From the NCBI GenBank assembly GCA_947447155.1, contig CANFIN010000007.1, forward strand, positions 1-58,058: DNA of 58,058 bases, in the 5' to 3' direction. Positions 37,334-44,800 of the stretch are shown here, one piece after another. This stretch comes from Bacteroidota bacterium (GTDB lineage: Bacteria; Bacteroidota; Bacteroidia; AKYH767-A; OLB10). The notes under the pieces are model-generated. The model was given only the letters and a program-made list of their open reading frames with translations. It was not told the DNA's origin and made no database searches. Within the stretch, counting starts at the first letter, position 1; each line of letters begins with the position of its first letter. The position numbers and the translations under genes are program-made.

Positions 37334-37909
37334 TTAATTTTTAATACTTGATAGTAAGCAATTGAACATTTCTTCTTTCTCTTCAGAAGTAGCTTTGAAA
37401 TTGTTTTTTAATGCTTGCTTGGCCATTTCGTGAATTGGACCAATCATTATTGTGTAAAGAATATCCTCGTCCATATTTTTTAATCTTCCCTCCATTACTC
37501 CTTTGGATAAAACTCTTCTAAGGTTAGCGAAAACGAACGCATCATTCTCGTTTATTAATTTAACTAATGCATTACTTTGTTGATATTGATAAAAAAAATC
37601 TGCAGCTTTCAAATCATTAAATACAGATTCATAATAAGCCATCCATAATTCTTTAATTAATTCTTCTGAATGACGATTTAAATCTAAATCAATATTAACA
37701 TCTTGCTTCTTCTTGCGCTTGATATATTGATAAAGCTGATTAATCAAATCATCTTTATCTTTAAAATATAAATAAATAGTACCTATGGCTATTCCCGAAA
37801 GACGAGCAACTTCTGTAAGCTTAATACCAGCAAAGCCTTTTTCATAGACTAAACGCAGGGTAGCTTCAAAAATCTTATCAATTTTACTATAATCTTTTTC
37901 TCTTGCCAT
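37334..37909 (-). CDS. TetR/AcrR family transcriptional regulator
   Basis: The 191-aa protein has the TetR N-terminal helix-turn-helix: KIFEATLRLVYEKGFAGIKL and VARLSGIAIGTIYLYFKDKDDLI (residues 11-56). A ligand-binding helical domain follows. It is 37 bases upstream of the metalloprotease on the same strand and could control it or itself. The ligand is not evident. It is divergent from the DUF2027 gene, sharing a short intergenic region. Confidence 0.92.
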   Translation of the reverse strand: MAREKDYSKIDKIFEATLRLVYEKGFAGIKLTEVARLSGIAIGTIYLYFKDKDDLINQLYQYIKRKKKQDVNIDLDLNRHSEELIKELWMAYYESVFNDLKAADFFYQYQQSNALVKLINENDAFVFANLRRVLSKGVMEGRLKNMDEDILYTIMIGPIHEMAKQALKNNFKATSEEKEEMFNCLLSSIKN

Positions 37910-38011
37910 TTTACCTTACGAAAATAGTGAATAAGCCGAATATTTTAAATGTTGTATAAAAAAGGACAATCTTTTAAAAGGCATGATTTATTTTCATTAA
38001 TTTGCATAATC

Positions 38012-39058
38012 ATGGCGTCAATATTTTCTATAGGAGATTCTGTCACTTTTATTAATGAAAAGCAGAATGGGATTGTAATCGGTTTTAAGTCAAATAGCAT
38101 TGTAGTAGTTGAAATTGAAGACGGGTTTACGCTTGACGTACTCTCTAAAGAAATAGTTCTTATCCAGGCTGCACAAGAAAAGGCGATGGGTGTAAATAAT
38201 TCATCTTTGGATATAGTCGATAAGCAAGTTGTTATCAATAATACTCCTGAATATTCAAATTATATTGATGGCAATAAAATAACTGTATTAGCTATTCCCG
38301 AAGCCTCTGCCGTTTTAAGTGGTTCTATTAAGCTTTTACTTTGTAATCCATCAAAAGGTCAAATACAGGGTTATTTATTCGAAAAAAGAAAAGACGGTCT
38401 GCAAAGAGTAGCAAATTTTTCTGTTGAAAAGAATAATCAAAAGGAGTTGTCAGAATATTCCAGGGATGGTCTTATGAATATTGATTCTTTTTTAATTGCT
38501 TATACATGGTCAGAGGAAAATAGTTTTACATCAAGTAGTAAAGATTTTACAATTGAATATCCTGGATTATTACAAAATTACCCTACCCTAGCTGCTCCTT
38601 ATTGCTTTGCTACAAGTCATGACATCTTAGCAATAACAGATGATAATTTTGAAATTGATCTCGATTTGTTAAAGGATAAATTTCAGATAGAAGGCAATAA
38701 ATCAGTTAAAAGTCAGAAAGCTAACGCTGTGAAATCGAGGAAAGATGATATGAATTTGTTAAGGCGTTATGGCTTATCAGGTGTCAATTCAATTGTTGAT
38801 TTACATATTGAAGCATTAATTGAATATCCCGAAGGTTATTCGAGTAGCGAGCTAATTCGTATTCAACTAAATCATTTCAGAAGTGAACTTGACAAAGCTA
38901 TGGTAGCAAAGATGCATACTATTGTTTTTATTCATGGTGTTGGGAATGGGAAATTAAAAGAAGCCATTCATTCAGAGTTGAAAGAACTCGAATTAAAATA
39001 TAGACCTGCCGATTTTTCTAAATATGGAATCGGTGCAACAGAAGTGTTATTATCCTAA
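38012..39058 (+). CDS. DUF2027 domain protein with C-terminal Smr domain
   Basis: The ATG at 38012 gives 348 aa beginning MASIFSIGDSVTFINEKQNG; an ATG 21 codons upstream adds an unlikely hydrophobic stretch and crosses the promoter region. The first 70 residues look like a small beta-barrel (SH3-like). A DUF2027 beta-rich domain (about 85-230) follows. The last 80 residues (VDLHIEALIE ... TIVFIHGVGNGKLKEAI) are a Smr/MutS2-type domain with the HGVGNGKL motif. Smr domains nick DNA or cleave RNA and act in ribosome rescue, so nucleic-acid cleavage is possible. It is coupled (10 bases) to the beta-CASP gene. Confidence 0.88.
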   Translation: MASIFSIGDSVTFINEKQNGIVIGFKSNSIVVVEIEDGFTLDVLSKEIVLIQAAQEKAMGVNNSSLDIVDKQVVINNTPEYSNYIDGNKITVLAIPEASAVLSGSIKLLLCNPSKGQIQGYLFEKRKDGLQRVANFSVEKNNQKELSEYSRDGLMNIDSFLIAYTWSEENSFTSSSKDFTIEYPGLLQNYPTLAAPYCFATSHDILAITDDNFEIDLDLLKDKFQIEGNKSVKSQKANAVKSRKDDMNLLRRYGLSGVNSIVDLHIEALIEYPEGYSSSELIRIQLNHFRSELDKAMVAKMHTIVFIHGVGNGKLKEAIHSELKELELKYRPADFSKYGIGATEVLLS

Positions 39059-39068
39059 TTAATCAACT

Positions 39069-40469
39069 ATGAAAATTACTTTTTACGGAGCTACTCAAAC
39101 TGTTACAGGTAGTAAGCATCTAATCACTACTGAAGGAGAAAAAAATCTTTTATTAGATTGTGGTTTATTTCAAGGGCGTGGCTCTGAAACAGAATCAATG
39201 AATCGTCATTTTGGATTTGATCCAACTACTATTGATTATCTGATTTTGTCTCATGCGCATGCAGATCATGCCGGCAATATTCCTCAATTAGTGAAAGCTG
39301 GGTATAACGGACCAATATTCGCAACTCCTGCTACCATCGACTTATGTACCATCATGCTTGCGGATAGTGCACATATTCAGGAATATGATGTTCAGTATTT
39401 AAATAAAAGACGAATTAAAAAACATCAGGAATTACTTAAACCTATTTATACAATTGAAGATGTTCATAATGCGCTTAAGCAGTTTGTGCCAGTTCGATTA
39501 CATGAATTAGTGAAAATTGACAAGGAATTATCTTTTCATTTTACGGAAGCAGGACATATCTTAGGTAGTGCATGCGTAAATGTTTTGGTAAACGAAGGAA
39601 AAAAAATCAAGAAGCTTTTCTTTAGTGGAGATGTTGGGCGCTATAACGATAAAATTATGAAAGCACCAGAAGCATTTCCTCAAGCAGATATCATCTTAAT
39701 GGAAACAACTTATGGGAATCGTTTGCATGAACATACAAATGATGCTGAAGAACGACTTTTAAAAGTTGTAATTGATACTTGTGTAAACAGGAAAGGTAAA
39801 GTTATTATCCCTGCTTTCAGTTTAGGAAGAACGCAAGAGATCGTTTATGCATTAGACAGAGCACATACAGAAGGTAAAATGCCTCATGTGCCTGTTTATA
39901 TCGATTCTCCTTTGTCGATTAATGCTACTGAAATTATGCAGCGACATACTGAATCATTTAATCATGATATTTTGGAGTATATGGTAAAAGATGAAAATCC
40001 TTTTGGTTACGATGATGTTACTTATATAAGTGATGTTGAAGAATCGAAAGAGTTAAATCTTAGAGAGGAGCCTTGTATAATAATTTCAGCTTCAGGAATG
40101 ATGGAAGCTGGTCGAATAAAACATCATCTGAAAAATAATATTGAAGATGAAAAAAACACTATTTTGATTGTTGGTTATGTTACCCCTAATAGCTTAGGTG
40201 GTAGACTTAAATCCGGTGAAACTGAAGTTAAAATATTCGGTGATTTGTATAGTGTAAAAGCAAAGATTGAAGTGATTGATTCATACTCTGCACATGCAGA
40301 TGCAGATGAATTGATAAAGTTTATTAGTTGTCAGAATCCGACGCTTACACAGAATATTTTTTTGATACATGGTGAACTTGAAGCATCTACTGCCTTTAAA
40401 AATCGACTAGAAAAATTAGGGTTTAGCAATATTGAAATTCCTGAAATGGAAGCTGCTTTTAATTTGTAA
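39069..40469 (+). CDS. Beta-CASP metallo-beta-lactamase fold protein (RNA-processing type)
   Basis: The 466-aa protein has the MBL zinc motif HAHADHAGN (near residue 61-69), FTEAGHILGSA (near 160), SGDVGRYNDKI, METTYGNRLHE and a beta-CASP domain (about 210-330). The C-terminal RMMBL part has SGETEVKIFGDLYSVKAKIE and SYSAHADADELIKF. Family members cleave RNA (CPSF73-like ribonucleases). It follows the Smr protein with a 10-base gap, so both may act on the same nucleic-acid substrates. Inner RNA cleavage rather than DNA is inference. Confidence 0.9.
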   Translation: MKITFYGATQTVTGSKHLITTEGEKNLLLDCGLFQGRGSETESMNRHFGFDPTTIDYLILSHAHADHAGNIPQLVKAGYNGPIFATPATIDLCTIMLADSAHIQEYDVQYLNKRRIKKHQELLKPIYTIEDVHNALKQFVPVRLHELVKIDKELSFHFTEAGHILGSACVNVLVNEGKKIKKLFFSGDVGRYNDKIMKAPEAFPQADIILMETTYGNRLHEHTNDAEERLLKVVIDTCVNRKGKVIIPAFSLGRTQEIVYALDRAHTEGKMPHVPVYIDSPLSINATEIMQRHTESFNHDILEYMVKDENPFGYDDVTYISDVEESKELNLREEPCIIISASGMMEAGRIKHHLKNNIEDEKNTILIVGYVTPNSLGGRLKSGETEVKIFGDLYSVKAKIEVIDSYSAHADADELIKFISCQNPTLTQNIFLIHGELEASTAFKNRLEKLGFSNIEIPEMEAAFNL

Positions 40470-40471
40470 GC

Positions 40472-40514
40472 TGACAATTATCATTAGTAGTGCTGATTAG
40501 TGTTTTTAAAAATG
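40472..40514 (+). promoter_or_regulatory. Third, weaker TGAC-N4-ATCA box with -7-like element before the DUF2892-kinase-regulator operon
   Basis: TGAC-AATT-ATCA (40472-40483) is followed by 23 bases and then TAAAAATG (40507-40514), a 6/8 match to TAnnTTTG. The flank on the gene side is TT, as in the two stronger boxes. A better -7 element, TATTTTTG (40529-40536), is also present, so which one is used is open. Confidence 0.35.
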
Positions 40515-40557
40515 GAGGTAACTGCATCTATTTTTGACACTAATAAATATCATACTT

Positions 40558-40743
40558 ATGATAGCAAATATAAATTTCAAAGAAAGGGTAATTCGATTTG
40601 TAGCAGGGATTGTCATCTCTTCCCTTTTAATTTATCAAAATTCGGTCTGGGCAATTTTAGGCCTAATACCGATTTTGACAGGTGCAACAGGTTTTTCTCC
40701 ACTTTATTATTTAACAGGATTTAATAATAATAAACATGCTTAA
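40558..40743 (+). CDS. DUF2892 family small membrane protein
   Basis: The ATG at 40558 gives 61 aa. The shape is NINFKERVIRFVAGIVIS, a hydrophobic helix, VWAILGLIPILTGATGFSPLYYLTG and a short charged end, which matches DUF2892 two-helix proteins. DUF2892 domains also occur fused to rhodaneses and in sulfur or persulfide stress operons, so a sulfur-related role is possible. A TTG at 40534 lies inside a -7 element and is rejected as the start. It precedes the kinase by 35 bases and probably shares its transcript. Confidence 0.75.
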   Translation: MIANINFKERVIRFVAGIVISSLLIYQNSVWAILGLIPILTGATGFSPLYYLTGFNNNKHA

Positions 40744-40778
40744 TTTAACTAATTTTATATCCTGATAAACACTGCAAG

Positions 40779-42020
40779 ATGCAAAATTTAGAAAAAGTAG
40801 AATTGTTAGATGCCTTGTTTAAACATGCAACAGAAGGTATTATTATTTCAAATTCAAGTGGTTTAATTCAATTGATGAATCCTGCTGCTTGTAAAATGTT
40901 AGGCTACGGAGCCAATGAGTTATTAAATGAGTCGATTGATGTTTTAGTTCCAAAAACTATTAAAGCTCGTCATGAGGATTATCGAAACTCTTATTTAGAA
41001 AAGCCCAAAGCAAGGCCGATGGGTTCTGGCATTGACTTATTTGCTTTAAGAAAAGATGGAAGTCTGTTTCCTATCGAAATCAGTTTGAGTCCTATTTTTA
41101 AAGATGATCGTAAATATATTATTGCCTTTTTAATAGATATTTCTGCACGAAAAAAAATTGAAGCATCGGTTAAAGAAAAGCAAGAAGAGTTAGAACAAAT
41201 TGCACTTTCATTGAAAAAATCTAATGATGATTTGGAAAGAAAAGTTTATGATCGAACGCAAGTATTACAAGAGGCTATTGGAGAATTAGAAAAATCAAGG
41301 ACGGAACTGAGTATTGCTTTGGAAAAAGAAAAAGATTTAAATGACTTGAAATCTCGATTTATTTCGATGGCTTCGCATGAATTTAGAACGCCTTTAACAA
41401 CAATATTATCATCGGCAGTATTAATCTCAGAGTATAAAAGTCCAGAGCAAGAGGAGAAAAAAGAAAAACATATTAAGCGAATACAATCTTCTGTAAATAA
41501 TTTAAATAATATTTTAAGCGATTTCCTTTCAATTAGCAAATTGGAAGAAGGTAAAATCCATTCGGATATGAGTTTGTTTGACTTGAATGCTTTAATCAAG
41601 GAAATTGTTAGTGATATGAGGCAGAATACAAAAGTAAATCAGAAGATAATAATTCAATATGAAGGCGATAATTCTGTTTTTTTAGATTCCAAGCTTATGA
41701 AAAATATTTTAATTAATTTATTAAGTAATGCTATTAAATTTACTGATGAAGGAAAAGAAATTACAATAGGGGCTTCAGTAAATTCGAACGAAATAAAAAT
41801 AATGGTCCAAGACCAAGGTATAGGAATAAGCGATGATGATCAAAAGCATTTGTTTGAACGCTTTTATCGAGGTAAAAATGCTTTTAATATTCAAGGTACT
41901 GGTTTAGGTTTACATATAGTAGGAAATTATGTGGACATAATGAATGGACATTTACATTTGATAAGCAGATTAAATGAAGGTACAAGAATAGAGATTACGT
42001 TTCCTAATCAACTAAATTAA
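40779..42020 (+). CDS. Soluble PAS-domain sensor histidine kinase
   Basis: The 413-aa protein has no membrane segment. A PAS domain (residues about 5-125: IIISNSSGLIQLMNPAACKML and SPIFKDDRKYIIAFLIDI) is followed by a coiled coil (about 125-190). The HisKA domain has the phosphorylated histidine at 200 in SHEFRTPLTTIL. The HATPase_c domain has NILINLLSNAIKFTDEGKE and GTGLGLHIVGNYV. A cytoplasmic signal, such as redox, gas or energy state, is likely sensed by the PAS domain, though no haem or flavin residues are obvious. It is followed after 4 bases by its cognate regulator. Confidence 0.93.
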   Translation: MQNLEKVELLDALFKHATEGIIISNSSGLIQLMNPAACKMLGYGANELLNESIDVLVPKTIKARHEDYRNSYLEKPKARPMGSGIDLFALRKDGSLFPIEISLSPIFKDDRKYIIAFLIDISARKKIEASVKEKQEELEQIALSLKKSNDDLERKVYDRTQVLQEAIGELEKSRTELSIALEKEKDLNDLKSRFISMASHEFRTPLTTILSSAVLISEYKSPEQEEKKEKHIKRIQSSVNNLNNILSDFLSISKLEEGKIHSDMSLFDLNALIKEIVSDMRQNTKVNQKIIIQYEGDNSVFLDSKLMKNILINLLSNAIKFTDEGKEITIGASVNSNEIKIMVQDQGIGISDDDQKHLFERFYRGKNAFNIQGTGLGLHIVGNYVDIMNGHLHLISRLNEGTRIEITFPNQLN

Positions 42021-42024
42021 GGCT

Positions 42025-43083
42025 ATGAAGAAAATTTTATTAATTGAAGACAATCTTGATGTACGCGAAAATACAGAAGAGATTTTAGAATTGGCAAATT
42101 ATAATGTTAGTACAGCTCCCGATGGAAAAGAAGGTGTTGAATTAGCAAGGAGAGAAAAGCCGGATTTGATAATTTGTGATATTATGATGCCTGGTCTGGA
42201 TGGGTATGGAGTTTTACATTTATTAAGTAAAGATCCGGATTTAAATACAGTTCCCTTTGTTTTTCTAACAGCTAAGGCTGAACGAAGTGATATGCGTAAA
42301 GGCATGGATTTTGGAGCCGATGATTATATTACTAAACCATTTGATAAAACAGAATTACTTAATGCAATTGAAAGCCGATTAAAACGCGCTGATGCATTAA
42401 AAAAAGATTACAATCCAGACTTTGATGGCTTAAGTCATTTTATCAGTGATGTGGCTGGTGACGCAGCCTTAAAGAAATTTCTTGACGGTAAAAAAGTAAA
42501 TCATTATAAAAAGAAAGAAAAAATTTATCAGGAACATCATTACCCGAACGGAATTTATTATGTAAAGAGAGGTAAAGTAAAAATCACAAAAACTCATGAA
42601 TACGGTAAGGAGCTGATAACTGATTTATTAAAAGAAGGAGATTTTTTTGGCTATGTTTCGTTGCTTGAAGAAAAACCATACATTGAAAGTGCTGAAACCT
42701 TAGAGGAGTCAGAAATGATTTTTATACCGAAAGAAGAATTTTTTAATTTGATTTATAGTAATCACGCTGTTACTAAAAACTTTATTCGTTTTTTGACAAA
42801 AGGTGTTGTGGATAAGCAGGAACGATTACTGGAATTAGCATATAGCTCTGTTAGGAAGCGGACAGCCGAAGCGCTTGTTTTATTACAAGATAAATATCAA
42901 ACTAAAGATACTTCTCCATTTTCAATGGCTATTGCACGCGAAGATCTAGCAAATATTGTTGGAACAGCTACAGAATCTTTGATTAGAACATTAAGCGATT
43001 TTAAAGAGGAAAAGCTCATCGAAATAAAAGAAGGAAAAATTAAAATTATAAATGATCAGAAATTAAGATTTTTGAAAGCCTGA
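42025..43083 (+). CDS. Response regulator fused to a Crp/Fnr-type DNA-binding module
   Basis: The 352-aa protein starts with a receiver domain (1-120): acidic D8/D9, phosphorylated D52 in ICDIMMPG, T82 and K104. A cyclic-nucleotide-binding-like beta roll spans about 155-255 (YPNGIYYVKRGKVKI), and a Crp/Fnr winged HTH about 275-345. The recognition helix around T314-F326 (ATESLIRTLSDF) has Glu317 and Arg321 where Fnr and Crp contact the TGA half-site. The usual cNMP arginine (the RSA position of Crp) is replaced by YIESAET, so cAMP binding is unlikely. Phosphorylation by the adjacent kinase probably controls it. The boxes at 40472, 43549 and 45655 are candidate targets. Confidence 0.92.
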   Translation: MKKILLIEDNLDVRENTEEILELANYNVSTAPDGKEGVELARREKPDLIICDIMMPGLDGYGVLHLLSKDPDLNTVPFVFLTAKAERSDMRKGMDFGADDYITKPFDKTELLNAIESRLKRADALKKDYNPDFDGLSHFISDVAGDAALKKFLDGKKVNHYKKKEKIYQEHHYPNGIYYVKRGKVKITKTHEYGKELITDLLKEGDFFGYVSLLEEKPYIESAETLEESEMIFIPKEEFFNLIYSNHAVTKNFIRFLTKGVVDKQERLLELAYSSVRKRTAEALVLLQDKYQTKDTSPFSMAIAREDLANIVGTATESLIRTLSDFKEEKLIEIKEGKIKIINDQKLRFLKA

Positions 43084-43095
43084 TTATTATTTAAT

Positions 43096-43497
43096 TTATT
43101 TGGAGGGCGTTGAAAATTCAGCGCCCTCTTCATTTTGTTGAGCTAATGTCCAATTATCGGTGGCGGTTGTTTCTAACCATACCCTACCAGCTTTTCTAAA
43201 AACCTGAACAGAAAGTTTAAATTCTTTATAAAATTTAAATTCTAAATCACTAACGGGAGTGATATATGAAAATTCTATTAACCCTCCCCTCTTAATTGTT
43301 GAACAGTCTTTAACTAGTTTATTTGAGTTAATGATTAAATCTTTTTTTAAACCCTGTCCAATTTTATGAGGAACTTTAAAAAATTCAATTTTTAAGTATG
43401 GAAAATAACTGTTGAATTCCGTTTGGATTTCGGATAGTTTAGAATTTAAATCTATGTAAAGATGAAGCGAATTCTGCTCCTGCGCTTTATTTGTCAT
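43096..43497 (-). CDS. Conserved hypothetical protein (133 aa)
   Basis: I do not recognise a named family. The protein is soluble and has an N-terminal mixed region, a basic middle (SNKLVKDCSTIKRGGL) and a C-terminal block VFRKAGRVWLETTATDNW followed by TLAQQNEEG. That block looks conserved in Bacteroidota proteins near stress regulators. It is convergent with the Crp-type response regulator and has a TGAC-N4-GTCA box at its promoter. The end of the gene (EEGAEFSTPS) is encoded by the stem of a terminator at 43103-43128. Confidence 0.65.
   Translation of the reverse strand: MTNKAQEQNSLHLYIDLNSKLSEIQTEFNSYFPYLKIEFFKVPHKIGQGLKKDLIINSNKLVKDCSTIKRGGLIEFSYITPVSDLEFKFYKEFKLSVQVFRKAGRVWLETTATDNWTLAQQNEEGAEFSTPSK
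43103..43128. terminator. Bidirectional terminator overlapping the C-terminus of the 133-aa gene
   Basis: GAGGGCG-T-TGAA, loop AA, TTCA-G-CGCCCTC is a 12-pair stem with one wobble pair. On the plus strand TTCATTTTGTT follows; on the minus strand the stop codon and an AT-rich tract follow. Confidence 0.75.
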
Positions 43498-43801
43498 GGG
43501 TGCATTTATTATCCTTGCAAATTTGAATTAATCATAATTGCAACCAAATGACATTGGTCAGCATAGTATATAATTAATTCACCTTTCGTCGATAATTACC
43601 CCTATAGTAGTACCAAATTTCTAATTGGTTTTGTAATCTATATAGGTGTATACATTTAATTTTCTTGAATCAATAAATTGAAGTTATGCAAATGTTTCAG
43701 CCATCAACATTACCTAATTGCTATCCTTGCAATGAGAATAGTGAAAATGTTGAATCAATTATGATTATAAAACTCAATCTTCCTAAAACAAATTTCTGTA
43801 A
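43498..43801. other. Regulatory intergenic region between the 133-aa gene and the CDF gene end
   Basis: The 304 bases hold the promoter and TGAC-N4-GTCA box of the 133-aa gene, two inverted repeats ACCAA/TTGGT (43543-43558 and 43614-43631), and a possible rightward promoter TTG-N17-TACATTTA (43631-43658). A possible 41-codon ORF starts at 43686. No other element is visible. Confidence 0.5.
43518..43560 (-). promoter_or_regulatory. Crp/Fnr-type box and promoter of the 133-aa gene
   Basis: On the minus strand TGAC-CAAT-GTCA (43560-43549) is followed by TTTG, 19 bases and CAAATTTG (43525-43518; 7/8 of TAnnTTTG). The box ends 23 bases before the -7 element, placing its centre near -41.5. The ATG is at 43497. 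Confidence 0.6.
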
Positions 43802-43811
43802 TTACAACTGA
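43686..43811 (+). CDS. Possible 41-aa Cys-containing peptide
   Basis: ATG at 43686, stop TGA at 43809. The peptide begins MQMFQPSTLPNCYPCNENSE and has three cysteines, two as CYPC. A promoter-like TTG-N17-TACATTTA ends 27 bases upstream. The ORF overlaps the last codons of the convergent CDF gene by ten bases. Length and lack of a known family make this weak. Confidence 0.22.
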   Translation: MQMFQPSTLPNCYPCNENSENVESIMIIKLNLPKTNFCNYN

Positions 43812-44800
43812 TGTTTTTTATTGGTCATTAAAATTTTAATGTTCCAGTCAATTTGTTTTTGATATTCATGCTTTCTAAAAGCGCAATCTCCCACATTGCA
43901 AATTTTACATGGAAATTCCTCATTACAAGGATCTGTATGTACAAATAACTCGACTTCTTTTTCAAAATCATTATTAAGTTTCTCTTCTAAATTTTTAATT
44001 TCAGAATGAACCTTATCTAATGCAAAATAAAATGGAAGGGTTAAATGGCAATCAATATGAATCGTATTTCCAAACCTTTGCATTCTTAAATTATGAATAT
44101 CAATCCAGTTTTCATTTCTATTTTTATTAAGGGAGTTGACAATATTCTCGATGGTCTGAAAATCTGCTTTGTCCAATAAACGATCAATGGATTCTTTGGT
44201 TAGCTTGTAGCCACTCATCATTATATGCACTGCTAATAAAACTGCTAGCAAGGGGTCAATCCATGGTAACATAGTTAGGTGATATAAGACCAAACCGATA
44301 ATCAATGCAATGCTGGTTATTGTATCTAAATGAAAATGCTCACCATCCGCAACAAGGGTAATGGAATCTAATTCGCGACCTTTCTTTTTGAGGAAAGAAC
44401 CAATGAAATACATAAACAATCCAGTCGATGCAGTGATGATAATTCCGAGGTCGACATTTTGCAATGGCTCCGGATGAATGAAATGATTAAAGGCTTCATA
44501 GAGAATGTAAACACCCGTTCCTAAAATCAAAGCCCCTTCAAAACCTACTGCTAAATATTCGATTTTACCATGGCCATATGGATGATCATGGTCTTTCGTT
44601 TTAGCAGAATAATAAATACTATAAAGTGTAAATGAACTTGTAGCTATATTGATGAATGATTCTAGCGCGTCTGATAATAATGCATTCGATTTAGTAAGAT
44701 AATACGCTACAAACTTCACCAACATTATTAGTACTGAAAGTAATAATACAATTCTTATCGCATTAACTTTTACTTTGAGGTTCTTATCGTTCACAGCCAT
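43802..44800 (-). CDS. Cation diffusion facilitator family transporter
   Basis: The 332-aa inner-membrane protein has about six membrane helices. The CDF metal-site motif LLSDALESFINI is in helix II, HDHPYGHGKIEYLA in the loop and ADGEHFHLDTITSIAL in helix V, and a cytoplasmic domain follows (about 215-300, ending with ELFVHTDPC). The C-terminal tail carries a cysteine cluster, C-x5-C-x2-C-x4-C, just after HTDP, which may bind metal. CDF proteins export Zn, Fe, Mn or other divalent ions by proton antiport. It overlaps the TauE/SafE gene by 10 bases. Confidence 0.92.
   Translation of the reverse strand: MAVNDKNLKVKVNAIRIVLLLSVLIMLVKFVAYYLTKSNALLSDALESFINIATSSFTLYSIYYSAKTKDHDHPYGHGKIEYLAVGFEGALILGTGVYILYEAFNHFIHPEPLQNVDLGIIITASTGLFMYFIGSFLKKKGRELDSITLVADGEHFHLDTITSIALIIGLVLYHLTMLPWIDPLLAVLLAVHIMMSGYKLTKESIDRLLDKADFQTIENIVNSLNKNRNENWIDIHNLRMQRFGNTIHIDCHLTLPFYFALDKVHSEIKNLEEKLNNDFEKEVELFVHTDPCNEEFPCKICNVGDCAFRKHEYQKQIDWNIKILMTNKKHQL

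Noticed and set aside
40500-40724. Alternative plus-strand frame over the DUF2892 gene
   Set aside because: The overlapping frame encodes a clear DUF2892 protein; this one is Ser/Phe/Arg-rich without features.
43549-43560. The TGAC box acting rightward on the 41-aa ORF
   Set aside because: No -7-like sequence is present 23 bases to its right (TTTCGTCG there); the leftward geometry is exact.
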